NCBI GenBank assembly: GCA_964524965.1
Contig: CAZGDY010000042.1
Span: forward strand, 1 to 12,919
Origin: Kmv34 sp964524965
GTDB lineage: Bacteria > Aerophobota > Aerophobia > Aerophobales > B3-G15
Length of the DNA: 12,919 nucleotides
Direction: 5' to 3'
Shown in pieces: positions 1-8,545 of this stretch. The notes beneath the pieces were generated by a model. That model searched no databases. It saw only the letters and a list, made by a program, of their open reading frames with translations, and was not told the origin of the DNA. Each line of letters begins with the position of its first letter. Position 1 is the stretch's first letter. The position numbers were made by a program, and so were the translations under genes.

Positions 1-820
1 GGCTTGAAGAATCTACTACTTCTACCAGACCTTTCTGTACCATTTTAAATATCCCAATTTCTGAAGTAGGGCCGAATCTGTTTTTAATGACCCTGAGGAT
101 TCGATATTGATAGTCTTTACTACTTTCAAAGTAAAGAACAGTATCTACCATATGTTCCATTATTCGAGGTCCAGCAATAGAACCATCTTTGGTTACGTGT
201 CCTACTAAGAATGTTGCGATTCCTTCTGTTTTAGCAATTCTTACTAGAGAAGAAGTACATTCTTTTACTTGAGAGATACTGCCAGGAGAAGAACTCACAT
301 CATCAAGATAAACTGTTTGGATTGAATCAATTATAACGCTTTTTACTTTGAAATCCTTAATTTGTTTTTGAATAGCATCAAGATTATTTTCCGCTAAGAT
401 AAATAAAGAAGATGATTCTATGCCAAGTCTGTTCGTTCTCATTCTTGTTTGCTGTAGGGATTCTTCGCCAGAAACATAGAGAATGGGAAATTCCATTGCT
501 GATAGACCTGCTGCAACTTCCATAAGCAATGTTGACTTGCCTATACCGGGTTCTCCTCCTACCAGAATTACTGATCCTGGAACAACTCCTCCCCCCAACA
601 TTCGATCAAATTCGTTGATCTTGCTTGGATATCGAGCCTCCGTATAATTTGGGATTTCGCTTAATTTCTTAGGATGAGAAGAGGAAGGGAGAAAAAATGA
701 TTTATTAATTTCTTTTTCTTCTATTAAACAATCCCATTCACCACATTCAGGGCATTTACCTATCCACTTGAAACTTGTATATCCACATATTTTACAGACA
801 AACTTGCTTTTTTTACCCAA
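1..820 (-). CDS. radA: DNA repair protein RadA/Sms, N-terminal 273 residues (C-terminus outside window)
   Basis: RadA is a RecA-like ATPase that helps branch migration and processing of recombination intermediates in the cytoplasm. The visible part has a four-cysteine zinc finger (C9, C12, C23, C26, as CKIC and CPEC), then a Walker A motif GGEPGIGKST near residue 90, a Walker B-like segment (SVIIDSIQT) near residue 160, and the RadA-specific KNRFG motif near residue 246. This combination separates it from RecA. The usual length is about 450 residues, so roughly 180 residues, including the Lon-like domain, lie beyond the window edge. I chose a TTG start at 820 because its frame has a TGA five codons upstream, no other start codon lies between, and AAGGA sits 8 bases before it. 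The reading frame overlaps the end of the mreB-like gene by 8 bases, so translation is probably coupled. It is the last visible gene of the prfA operon. Confidence 0.95.
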   Translation of the reverse strand, partial: MGKKSKFVCKICGYTSFKWIGKCPECGEWDCLIEEKEINKSFFLPSSSHPKKLSEIPNYTEARYPSKINEFDRMLGGGVVPGSVILVGGEPGIGKSTLLMEVAAGLSAMEFPILYVSGEESLQQTRMRTNRLGIESSSLFILAENNLDAIQKQIKDFKVKSVIIDSIQTVYLDDVSSSPGSISQVKECTSSLVRIAKTEGIATFLVGHVTKDGSIAGPRIMEHMVDTVLYFESSKDYQYRILRVIKNRFGPTSEIGIFKMVQKGLVEVVDSSS

Positions 821-1817
821 CCCCCTCGTCCTTCATTAATTTTATGCTCTTTAAGGTTTTTCCTGTACCGATAGCTACGCAAGAGACAGGATCCTCAGCT
901 AATAGGGCAGAGATTCCAGTTTTTTCCTTTACAAGTTGGTCAAAGTTTTTGAGCAGACTCCCTCCACCTGTGAGAACTATCCTTTTATTTATTATGTCTG
1001 CTGCCAGTTCGGGGGGAGTTTCTTCCAAAACACTTTTTACCCCATCAATTATCAAAGATAAAGGTTCGGATAAAACCTCACATATTTCCTTAGCTGTGAT
1101 TTTAATCCTTTTGGGAAGGCCGGTTACTAAATCTCTTCCACTTATTTCCATTTCTTCATCGGGGGGAGAGATAGCATAGCCTATCTTTTGTTTAACCAGT
1201 TCGGCAGAAATTTCTCCCAAAGCGATATTATATTGCTTTTTTATGTACCTGATTATTACTTCATCCATTTTATTCCCGCCTGCGCGGATAGACTTTCCGG
1301 TGACTATATCTCCAAGACAAAGAACGGCTACATCGCTGGTTCCGCCTCCTACGTCTATAACCATAGCTCCCTCTGGCTTGGTGATATCCAGATTTGCTCC
1401 AATAGCAGCAGCTTTTGGTTCTTCAATTAAAAATACTCTCTTGGCTCCAGCTCTTATACCCGCATTAACAATTGCTCTTTTTTCAATAGAAGTTCCTTCT
1501 GTGGGTGTGCATATCATAAGATAAGGATGAAAAAGTTCCCACCTACCACATACTTTTTTTACACACCAGCGAAGCATTTGTTCAACAATGTCATAGTCGG
1601 CAATTACTCCATCTTTCATTGGTTTCATTGCCTTAATGCTTCTTGGTGTTCTTCCTAACATCTCTTTAGCTTCTTTTCCTATGGCTAAAATCTTTTCTGA
1701 TTTCGTGTCCATGGCTACCACTGAAGGTTCTTGATATACCACCCCCTTTCCTTCAGCGTAAACTATTATGCTAGTAGTACCGAGATCTATACCTATCTTT
1801 TTACTTAGGGTTTTCAT
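813..1817 (-). CDS. mreB: MreB/Mbl-family rod-shape-determining actin homologue
   Basis: MreB polymerises beneath the inner membrane and guides lateral peptidoglycan synthesis. The 334-residue protein has the usual length and the actin-fold nucleotide motifs in order: phosphate-1 loop GIDLGTTS (residues 9-16), the KDGVIADYD segment (68-76), EEPKAAAIGA (132-141), phosphate-2 loop DVGGGTSD (155-162) and adenosine motif TGGG (283-286). It ends with the family-typical AEDPVSCVAIGTG. The ATG at 1817 is 2 bases after the murA stop, with GAGAAGG about 10 bases upstream inside the murA tail, which indicates coupling. No mreC or mreD follows in the window; radA does. An mbl-type gene near murA is known from Firmicutes, so Mbl is an alternative name; the paralogue type cannot be decided from sequence alone. 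Confidence 0.93.
   Translation of the reverse strand: MKTLSKKIGIDLGTTSIIVYAEGKGVVYQEPSVVAMDTKSEKILAIGKEAKEMLGRTPRSIKAMKPMKDGVIADYDIVEQMLRWCVKKVCGRWELFHPYLMICTPTEGTSIEKRAIVNAGIRAGAKRVFLIEEPKAAAIGANLDITKPEGAMVIDVGGGTSDVAVLCLGDIVTGKSIRAGGNKMDEVIIRYIKKQYNIALGEISAELVKQKIGYAISPPDEEMEISGRDLVTGLPKRIKITAKEICEVLSEPLSLIIDGVKSVLEETPPELAADIINKRIVLTGGGSLLKNFDQLVKEKTGISALLAEDPVSCVAIGTGKTLKSIKLMKDEGVG
829..833 (-). promoter_or_regulatory. Ribosome binding site for radA
   Basis: AAGGA on the minus strand lies 8 bases before the TTG at 820 and inside the last codons of the upstream mreB-like gene. It supports the TTG start of radA, because the first in-frame ATG would lie well inside the protein, past the first cysteines of the zinc finger. 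The short purine run (positions 821-827) that directly abuts the TTG is too close to serve alone. Confidence 0.5.
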
Positions 1818-1819
1818 TT

Positions 1820-3078
1820 TTAATTAACCTTCTCTCTTTTTATCTTTGCTCCCAAGATGGCTAATTTCTCTTCGAATCTTTCATATCCCCGATCAACATG
1901 TTGAGGATTAAGTATCTCTGTTTTTCCCTTGGCGGCTAATCCTGCTAAAACCAGAGCGGCTCCCCCTCTTATATCAGAAGCTGTAACCTGAGCACCTTTT
2001 AAAAAAGGGACTCCTGCAATTTTTATATTGATGTTTTTCTGCTTGATTTTAGCACCCATTTTTTGGAGTTCAGGAATATGAAGAAATCTTCTTTCAAAGA
2101 CGGTTTCAATAATTAAACTATCTTCTTTGGATAAACAAGCAAGACTTGTTAGTTGAGGTTGAAGGTCTGTAGGAAAACCGGGGTGAGGTTGTGTTTTTAC
2201 CTGAATTGACTTAAGCGAAAAACAACCTTTTACCTGAATTTTGTTTTTCATTGCCTCAATTTGCATTCCCATATTCTTAAGTTTGGAAATAGGAGTTTTA
2301 AGATGTTCTAATTCAACATTTTTTAGCAGGATTTCTCCACCTGTTATACCTGCTGCGATCATAAAAGTTCCGGCTTCAATTCGGTCGGGAATGATAAAAT
2401 GAGTACAGGGAAAAAGACTATTGACTCCTTCGATAGTAAGTATATTAGTGCCAACTCCCTTGATAAGAGCGCCTGCTTTTTGTAAAAATTTACATAAATC
2501 TATGATTTCTGGGGCACAAGAAGCATTTTCAATGAGAGTTATGCCTTTAGCAAGAGAAGCTGCCAGAATGAGGTTTTCTGTTGCTCCTACACTGGGAAAA
2601 TCTAAATAAATATTATTGCCCACAAGGCCATGGTTAACGCTTGCTTCGATATGCTCATTTTTCATCTGGATATTGGTCCCCATTTTAACAAGTCCCTTTA
2701 AATGCAAATCTACTGGCCTGGGACCAATATTACATCCTCCAGGAAAGGCAACTTTTGCTTTTCTTTTTCGAGCTAATAGTGGCCCCAGTACTAAAATCGA
2801 AGCTCTAAGCATGCTTACCAGCTTAGGGGAAGCTTCTTCTTGCAGTAGTTGGGAGGCATCTATGGTCATCTCATCTTTTTCGCTGGTTACCTTTGCTCCT
2901 AATCCCTGAAGAGTCTTACTCATTACTTTAATGTCTGTTAATTGGGGAACATTTTTAAGTGACATTTGCCTTTTATTAAAAGGCAGGCTGCCATAATGGG
3001 CAAAGCAGCATTTTTTGCACCGTTTATCCTCACTTCTCCCTTTAAAGGAACCTGTCCTTCTATAATTAATCTTTCCAT
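1820..3078 (-). CDS. murA: UDP-N-acetylglucosamine 1-carboxyvinyltransferase MurA, split by a one-base frameshift
   Basis: MurA transfers enolpyruvate from PEP to UDP-GlcNAc, the first committed step of peptidoglycan synthesis, in the cytosol. The gene is in two frames. From ATG 3078 the first frame encodes the N-terminus with GAKNAALPI, including catalytic K22 and N23, and would stop at 2938-2940 after 46 residues. A second frame, open from about 2965 to 1820, carries the rest: PGGCNIGPRPVDLH with the PEP-binding cysteine (C116 in the joined protein), FPTDLQPQ with the catalytic aspartate, and HVDRGYER near the C-terminus. Adding one base in the A-run at 2952-2956 joins them into CHLKNVPQLTD and gives exactly 419 residues, the length of E. 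coli MurA, with no gap against my recollection of that protein. The first ATG of the second frame (2965) would make a protein lacking K22/N23. The start at 3078 overlaps the surA-like gene by 13 bases. The break is either a real mutation or, more likely, a homopolymer error. Confidence 0.9.
2952..2956 (-). other. Frameshift site in murA (A5 run where A6 would restore the frame)
   Basis: On the minus strand the sequence reads CAC TTA AAA ATG in the upstream frame. With one more A it reads CAC TTA AAA AAT GTT CCC, giving H-L-K-N-V-P, which matches the conserved start of the NVP-LTD segment of MurA. The five-base A-run is therefore the most economical position of the missing base. It is not a canonical slippery heptamer, and it is shorter than the A-runs usually associated with transcriptional slippage. 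Confidence 0.75.
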
Positions 3079-4079
3079 TCTTTTTTTAAATCCTCATCCA
3101 TAATTTTTATAAAGCTTTTTTCTTTTAGATTTTTTACCCATTCATTGAGTAATTTCATCATTTCCGTGTTAAAAAGATAATCTTTTATCTTATCTTTCCA
3201 TTTCTTAAAAGATAATTGTTCGCGTTGTTTAACCTGAATGATTTGATAAGATTCATCATTAATTTTTAAGGCAGAGGTACTTTCACCTTCTTTTAGTTCG
3301 CTTAAGATTGAGCGCAGTGGGTTTTGTATCTGCGCTAAGCTAACCCAGCCAAGCTCTCCTCCTTTTTGGGCATTAGGTCCCGAAGAAAAACGTTTAGCTA
3401 AATTAAAAAAATCTTCTCCTTCAGCAAGATACTCAATTATTTCTTTAGCTTGTTCCTGAGTATCGAGAATAATTTGAGCTATTTGAATTTTTTCTTCCGC
3501 CATTAGTTGTTGTTGGTGAATAACAGCAAATTGGATTATATCTTCGTTTTTTTCCTCCGCCCCCTCGATATAGTTTTTTAAAGAAATAAAAAATTGTTCT
3601 ACTTCGTTGTTTTTTATTTGAATTTCCTCTTGCAACTGAGTAGCTTTCCACTTTATTACTTTTTCTCCCAGAAATTCTTGTTTAATTTTTTCATTTAGTC
3701 CTTCCAGAGTTATTCCTTCTTGATTTAAACTCTGGACAAACTTCTCCTGAGGCATTTTTCCTTTAAAATCATCTAAAGCTTTTTGAATATTCGTAGTTGG
3801 AACTGCAATGTCTTGTTCTTCTGCTTGTTCTCTGAGTAAATAATCATCTATTATTTTAGAAAGAATCATTATTTTTAGCTCATTATCACTAATAAACTCA
3901 TTTTCCTCTGCTCCAAATTTTTTGAAGATACGAATATTTTCTTCCAATTGCTCTCGAGTGATTACATTGTTATTTACGCTAACTATTATCTCATCTAAAA
4001 CTTCAATAGCAGGTAAATCCCTATTGGATATAGCTAAAATAGTTAGAAAAATACTAAAAACTAAAAAAAAACGATTCAT
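3066..4079 (-). CDS. SurA-like periplasmic peptidyl-prolyl isomerase/chaperone
   Basis: This is a 337-residue protein with an N-terminal hydrophobic signal sequence (about residues 4-17, MNRFFLVFSIFLTILAIS) and no lipobox cysteine. A SurA N-terminal chaperone domain follows (about 27-190, opening with IIVSVNNNVITREQLEENI), then one parvulin-type rotamase domain (about 195-290) showing the family pattern F-x-x-LAKRFSSG and GGELGW. The C-terminal WVKNLKEKSFIKI resembles the SurA end segment that packs on the N-domain. SurA escorts unfolded outer-membrane proteins across the periplasm. One parvulin domain instead of the two in E. coli SurA is common outside Proteobacteria. A PrsA-like foldase of monoderms is the alternative, but the missing lipobox argues against it. 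An AGGAG about 8 bases before the ATG supports the start. It lies 40 bases after mfd and overlaps murA by 13 bases. Confidence 0.85.
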   Translation of the reverse strand: MNRFFLVFSIFLTILAISNRDLPAIEVLDEIIVSVNNNVITREQLEENIRIFKKFGAEENEFISDNELKIMILSKIIDDYLLREQAEEQDIAVPTTNIQKALDDFKGKMPQEKFVQSLNQEGITLEGLNEKIKQEFLGEKVIKWKATQLQEEIQIKNNEVEQFFISLKNYIEGAEEKNEDIIQFAVIHQQQLMAEEKIQIAQIILDTQEQAKEIIEYLAEGEDFFNLAKRFSSGPNAQKGGELGWVSLAQIQNPLRSILSELKEGESTSALKINDESYQIIQVKQREQLSFKKWKDKIKDYLFNTEMMKLLNEWVKNLKEKSFIKIMDEDLKKEWKD

Positions 4080-4119
4080 TAATTTTCTCCTGACTTCTTC
4101 TAAAGATTAATCTCTTTCT

Positions 4120-7100
4120 TTATATTAGCACATCTTTTAATTTTTGCAAAAATTTTCTTAGCCAAATTAAAAGTTCCTTATCGCTTTTTTCATCTAGTTT
4201 TGAGATTAAAAGATTCTTTTCGTCATAAGGGAAAGTTTTTATCTGATTATCAAATTTTAACTTGAGTTTTTCTTTTTTTTCAGAGGTAAGAGGATGAAAA
4301 GGAGAAAAATTAATCCTAATTTTAGCCTGATAATTTCTACTTATAGAACAAATTCCGATATCTTTTGCCAGTAGCTTTAGATATAAAAGATGGATTAAGT
4401 TATTAACCGGGACAGATAACGGTCCAAATCTGTCTATTAATTCTTCTTTAAAATCTAACAATTTTTTCTCATTTTCTATCGCGCCTATTTTTTGGTAAAG
4501 CTGCAACCGTTGGGTTTTGTTGGGAACAAAAGATGAAGGAATTCGAGCTTCTATACCCAATTCCATGTTAAAAGGAAAAGATGGTTTTACTACCTCTCCT
4601 TTAATTTTTTTAATCTCCTCAGAAAGAAGTTGAGAATACAAGGTGAAGCCAATAGATGCGATGTGGCCATGTTGTTCTTTACCTAAAAGATTTCCCGCTC
4701 CTCTTATTTGTAGGTCCTCCATAGCTATTTTAAATCCTGTCCCTGGACCTTTGAATTGATGGATGATTTGGAGCCTTCTCTTAGCTTGATCGGTAAGAGT
4801 TTTTATTGGATTAAAAAGAAAATAAGCATAACCCTTCTTTTTTCCTCTGCCTATCCTTCCTCTAAGCTGATAAAGATCAGCTAAACCAAACTGTTCTGAA
4901 TTTTCTACAATTAAAGTATTTACATTGGGCATATCTATCCCCGATTCTATAATCGAAGTACATACTAAAACATCATATTTACCATTAACAAAATTAATTA
5001 TTGTTTTTTCCAGTCTGGCGGAACTTACCTGGCCATGAGCTACAGTTATTTTAGCTTGAGGAAGTATTTTCCTCAACCGGTCAGTTATTTTATGAATACT
5101 TTTTACCCGGTTATAAAGATAAAATACCTGTCCTTTTCTTGAAAGCTCTTGGAGAATTGCCTTTTCAACAATTTCATCTTCATAAGGAAGAACTTTGATT
5201 TCTATATTTTGTCTTTCCTGGGGAGGAGAAAAAATGGTACTTAGCTTGTAAACTCCTGTTAGAGCCATATAAAGAGAGCGCGGTATGGGAGTTGCTGATA
5301 AAGTAAGTAAATCTACAGTTTTTCGCTTCTCTTTTAACCTTTTTTTTTGATTTACGCCAAATTTATGTTCCTCGTCGATAATTAAAAGTCCAAGATCTTT
5401 GAAATCGATATCATTTTGAAATAAACGGTGAGTTCCAATAATTATATCCATTGTTCCTTTTTTTAGATCTTTGATAATTTTTTGTTGTTGTTTTGGTGAT
5501 TGGAATCTAGACAGTACTCCGATACGGATTGGATAATCGGCCATTCTTTCCGAGAAAGTTCTTAAGTGTTGTTCAGCTAAAATGGTAGTAGGAACAAGAA
5601 CTGCTACCTGTTTGTTATCCATTACTGCTTTAAAACTGGCTCTTATGGCTACTTCAGTTTTCCCGTAGCCTGAGTCACCACAGATTAATCTGTCCATAAT
5701 TGTAGAGCTTTCCATATCTTGTTTAGTTTGGTAAGTAGCCGTTAGTTGATCGGGCGTTTCTTCGTAAGGAAAACAGGCTTCAAACTCTAATTGCCAGGGA
5801 GCATCAAGCGAAAAAGAGTAACCTGGTTTTGCTTTTCTAACAGAGTATAATTTGAGAAGCGAAGAAGCTAAGTCCTTTGCTGCCTTCTTTATTCTTTGTT
5901 TAGTTGTCTCCCATCCTGCACCCTCAAGATTATATAAGGGTGGGGGATTATCCGGGTCTCCCACATATTTATGGACTCTATCCAATTGATTAAAAGGAAC
6001 ATAAAGGCGATCAGAACCTTTGTAGTCAACCTGAAAATAGTCACCCCATTGGTTCATAACTTTTAAACTTATTAATTTTTTAAATTTGCCTATTCCATAG
6101 TCCATATGAACAACATAATCATCTTCTTTAAGTTCACCCCAGTTTTTAATTTTTTTCTCAAAAAGACTACTCTTTCTTTTTCTCTGTCTGTGTTTTCTAA
6201 AAATATCAGCATCACTTATTATTACGTTTTTGCTTTCTTCAAAAATGAACCCTCCCTTGTTATTTCCCAGAATAATTATTAGAGGTTCTTTCTGTTTACG
6301 ACAATCAAAAGATTCTTTAAAGATAAATTCCAGTTCCTTTTCTCTTAAAATTTCCTGGAGTCTTTTTGCTTGCGAGTAGGTAGCAGTTATAATAGTTATA
6401 TTGTATCCCTGGTTTTGCCAGTTTTTTATGTCCTTAGAGAGAAGATTCACATCACCGCGATAAAAGGATAAAAGTGATGTATTAAAGAAAAGTTTTCTTT
6501 TAGGTTTTGCCCAGGTTACATTTTGAGGGAGAGTAGAGATATAAAAAGTAGCTCTTTGGGCTATTTTTTTTTGGTTTTTTTCACCTCCAAGTTCTATTAG
6601 TTTTCTTTCAATTTCCAACGGTTCATCTAAAATAAAGTAGTAATCATTAGACACACTTTGGATAAAAGCTCGAAGGCAAGTTTTAGGTACAGAATCTAAT
6701 TGATTTAAAGGGGATAGGACGAACTTTTCGAGTTGTTTTATACTTCGCTGAGTTGCAGAATCAAACTCTCTTATTGATTCTACTTTGTCTGCGAAGAATT
6801 CAACCCTGATAGGATAGTTGGAAAGAGGACAATAAAAATCAACTATGTTGCCTCTTATGGCATATTCTCCATTTTCCTCAACCAGAGGAACGGAGTAGTA
6901 ACCTTTCTTAATTAACCATTTTATTAGCGTATCTCTTTCGATCTCTTTGTTTTTCTCTATACAGATGTTGTTGGATTCAATAACCTCTATCGGTGGGACA
7001 AGTTGAAGTGCGGCCTTAACCGAGCTTATCAGTACGGGGGTTTTTTCATTTTTCAAGTTGTGCAGTAATTGGTAAGTATTTCCTCTTTTGCTAGTTTTAT

Positions 7101-7332
7101 TTCTGATAGGAAGTAAAAAAGTATTTTTTGGCAGGAAAATTTTAAGGTTTTGATACAGATCTTTTGCTTTTTTTTCTTGAGAAAGAAGGCAGAAACAAGG
7201 TGATTTTAGTTTTTTCCACAACAAAAACACCCCATACGCCTTAGCCTCAGGAACAAGTCCTTGTAGCCAACACGGAATATCTGTATCCACACTTATTTTT
7301 TCTAATGAAATCTTTTTATTTAGTTTTACCAC
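4120..7332 (-). CDS. mfd: Transcription-repair coupling factor Mfd
   Basis: Mfd is a DNA translocase that removes stalled RNA polymerase and recruits UvrA to the lesion. The 1070-residue protein is slightly shorter than the usual 1,100-1,180 but shows the full architecture: an N-terminal UvrB-like region, an RNA-polymerase interaction domain near residues 390-450 (DYVVHMDYGIGKF), then superfamily 2 helicase motifs. These include Walker A GDSGYGKTEVA near 552, DEEHKFGV near 650, LSATPIPRSLYMALTG, and TSIIESGIDMPN followed by QLRGRIGRGKKKGYAYF. The C-terminal UvrA-binding region follows (about 960-1070). Motif I has serine where I recall valine (GDVGYGKT) in most homologues. The start is GTG at 7332, directly preceded in frame by TAA, so no earlier start is possible. 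It overlaps the prfA end by 17 bases, with GGAGGAAGAAG upstream inside prfA. Confidence 0.97.
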   Translation of the reverse strand: MVKLNKKISLEKISVDTDIPCWLQGLVPEAKAYGVFLLWKKLKSPCFCLLSQEKKAKDLYQNLKIFLPKNTFLLPIRNKTSKRGNTYQLLHNLKNEKTPVLISSVKAALQLVPPIEVIESNNICIEKNKEIERDTLIKWLIKKGYYSVPLVEENGEYAIRGNIVDFYCPLSNYPIRVEFFADKVESIREFDSATQRSIKQLEKFVLSPLNQLDSVPKTCLRAFIQSVSNDYYFILDEPLEIERKLIELGGEKNQKKIAQRATFYISTLPQNVTWAKPKRKLFFNTSLLSFYRGDVNLLSKDIKNWQNQGYNITIITATYSQAKRLQEILREKELEFIFKESFDCRKQKEPLIIILGNNKGGFIFEESKNVIISDADIFRKHRQRKRKSSLFEKKIKNWGELKEDDYVVHMDYGIGKFKKLISLKVMNQWGDYFQVDYKGSDRLYVPFNQLDRVHKYVGDPDNPPPLYNLEGAGWETTKQRIKKAAKDLASSLLKLYSVRKAKPGYSFSLDAPWQLEFEACFPYEETPDQLTATYQTKQDMESSTIMDRLICGDSGYGKTEVAIRASFKAVMDNKQVAVLVPTTILAEQHLRTFSERMADYPIRIGVLSRFQSPKQQQKIIKDLKKGTMDIIIGTHRLFQNDIDFKDLGLLIIDEEHKFGVNQKKRLKEKRKTVDLLTLSATPIPRSLYMALTGVYKLSTIFSPPQERQNIEIKVLPYEDEIVEKAILQELSRKGQVFYLYNRVKSIHKITDRLRKILPQAKITVAHGQVSSARLEKTIINFVNGKYDVLVCTSIIESGIDMPNVNTLIVENSEQFGLADLYQLRGRIGRGKKKGYAYFLFNPIKTLTDQAKRRLQIIHQFKGPGTGFKIAMEDLQIRGAGNLLGKEQHGHIASIGFTLYSQLLSEEIKKIKGEVVKPSFPFNMELGIEARIPSSFVPNKTQRLQLYQKIGAIENEKKLLDFKEELIDRFGPLSVPVNNLIHLLYLKLLAKDIGICSISRNYQAKIRINFSPFHPLTSEKKEKLKLKFDNQIKTFPYDEKNLLISKLDEKSDKELLIWLRKFLQKLKDVLI

Positions 7333-8404
7333 TTACAACTTCTTCCTCCTTGAATTTTTTCAAAAGGGGGACAATGAGTTGGTTTAATTTTCCCTCTAAA
7401 ATCTCTTGTAGATTGTAAATAGTTAATCCCGCGCGGTGATCAGTTATTCTTCCCTGGGGGAAATTATAAGTACGAATTCGTTCGGATCTTTTTCCCCTAC
7501 CGATTTGAGTTTTTCTTTCCTGGGATATTTTTTGTTTTTGTTCGTCTTCTTTTAGTTGGAGAAGTTCTGAGCGTAAGACAAGCAGAGCTTTAGCTTTATT
7601 TTGATGTTGAGATCGTTCATCCTGACACTGTACGGTAATTTTTGTGGGCAGGTGAGTGATTCTCACCGCAGAATCGGTAACATTTACGTGTTGTCCTCCC
7701 GCCCCACTAGAGTGAAAGGTATCTATACGCACATCCTCTGGTTTTATTTCTATCTTATCGAGCTCTTCGGCCTCCGGCAAAACTGCTACCGTTACAGTTG
7801 AAGTGTGGATCCTACCACTAGATTCGGTTACAGGAACTCTCTGGACGCGATGTACCCCACTTTCGTGTTGTAATGTAGAGTAGACATCCTTGCCTTCAAC
7901 CACAAATATAATTTCTTTAAATCCACCTCTATCCGTAGGGTGGAAATTTATATTTTCTGTTTTCCAATCTTTTTGTTCACAGAAACGAGTGTACATTTTA
8001 TAAAGATTAGCAGCAAATAAAGCAGCCTCTTCTCCACCAGTTCCTGCCCTAATTTCAACTATTGCATTTCGATGAGAAAACTTGTCTTGAGGGAGAAAAG
8101 CAAGATTTATTTTGTCTTCCAGTTGCTTTAGTTTTTTTTCTATTTCTACTTTCTCCTCTTTTGCCAATTTTCTGAGTTCTCCTTTTTCTTCATGGGCCAT
8201 TATCGTCAAATTCTTGCTTTCTTTTTTTAGTTCTTGATATTCTCGCCAAATATCTACCACTTCTTCTATTTGTTTTTGCTGCTTGCTGTAATCTTGTAGT
8301 AGCCTTCGATTTTGAATTGTCTGAGGATCAATAAGGAGTTTGTTTAACTCATTATATCTTTTTTCCAATTTTTGAAGCTTTTTTATATTTTTTTCTTGCA
8401 TCAT
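7316..8404 (-). CDS. prfA: Peptide chain release factor 1 (RF1)
   Basis: RF1 reads UAA and UAG and triggers hydrolysis of peptidyl-tRNA on the ribosome. The 362-residue protein has the normal length. Residues near 234-236 are the catalytic GGQ within SSGAGGQHVNVTDSAVRITH. The codon-recognition loop reads HRVQRVPVTESSGRIHTS near residue 190. The P-V-T tripeptide marks RF1 and excludes RF2, which has SPF there. The N-terminal half is rich in coiled-coil sequence, as in domain 1 of the family. The start is one of two adjacent ATGs (8404 or 8401); AGG lies 5 or 8 bases upstream of them. It is the first gene of the long operon. The gene usually beside it, prmC (the RF methylase), is absent; mfd follows directly with a 17-base overlap. 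Confidence 0.97.
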   Translation of the reverse strand: MMQEKNIKKLQKLEKRYNELNKLLIDPQTIQNRRLLQDYSKQQKQIEEVVDIWREYQELKKESKNLTIMAHEEKGELRKLAKEEKVEIEKKLKQLEDKINLAFLPQDKFSHRNAIVEIRAGTGGEEAALFAANLYKMYTRFCEQKDWKTENINFHPTDRGGFKEIIFVVEGKDVYSTLQHESGVHRVQRVPVTESSGRIHTSTVTVAVLPEAEELDKIEIKPEDVRIDTFHSSGAGGQHVNVTDSAVRITHLPTKITVQCQDERSQHQNKAKALLVLRSELLQLKEDEQKQKISQERKTQIGRGKRSERIRTYNFPQGRITDHRAGLTIYNLQEILEGKLNQLIVPLLKKFKEEEVVSGKTK

Positions 8405-8421
8405 AATAACCTATTTTTTTA

Positions 8422-8449
8422 ATTTTATAATTTTAGTTTTCTCTGTCAA
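8422..8449 (-). promoter_or_regulatory. Sigma-70-type promoter of the prfA-radA operon
   Basis: On the minus strand a perfect -35 box TTGACA (8444-8449) is followed after 16 bases by TAAAAT (8422-8427), five of six matches to TATAAT. Transcription would start near 8415, giving a very short leader that still contains the AGG before the prfA start. No comparable promoter was found further down the operon, whose genes overlap or nearly touch. Confidence 0.6.
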
Positions 8450-8473
8450 TTGGGGTAAGACTTCAACTTCTTG

Positions 8474-8497
8474 AAAAGAGCTCCAATAGCTTTTTTT
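8474..8497 (-). terminator. Weak terminator-like hairpin in the purC-prfA gap
   Basis: AAAAGAGCT and AGCTTTTT can pair around a 5-base loop with one bulged G. The stem is short and AT-rich. On the minus strand it lies after purC and is followed by four U, so it could end purC transcripts only weakly; read on the plus strand it has a better T-tract, but no plus-strand gene precedes it. Read-through from purC into prfA is quite possible. Confidence 0.2.
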
Positions 8498-8545
8498 AAA
8501 AAAACTTACTGATTATCTTAAAAACTAAAAATCACAGAAGGCAGT

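Noticed and set aside
775..2909. Plus-strand open frames across mreB and murA
   Set aside because: They lie antisense to clear genes, show no recognisable motifs, and have no supporting ribosome sites; they are frame shadows.
2952..2964. Programmed -1 ribosomal frameshift in murA
   Set aside because: No X-XXY-YYZ heptamer fits the frame and no clear downstream stimulatory stem is apparent; a simple homopolymer indel explains the data better.
1820..2965. A complete 381-residue MurA starting at ATG 2965
   Set aside because: It would lack the K22/N23 motif, which is present in the overlapping frame just upstream; the ATG has only a poor ribosome site and lies inside the conserved N-terminal region.
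7316..8404. Release factor 2 instead of release factor 1
   Set aside because: The recognition loop has P-V-T rather than SPF, and there is no in-frame UGA frameshift site near the start.
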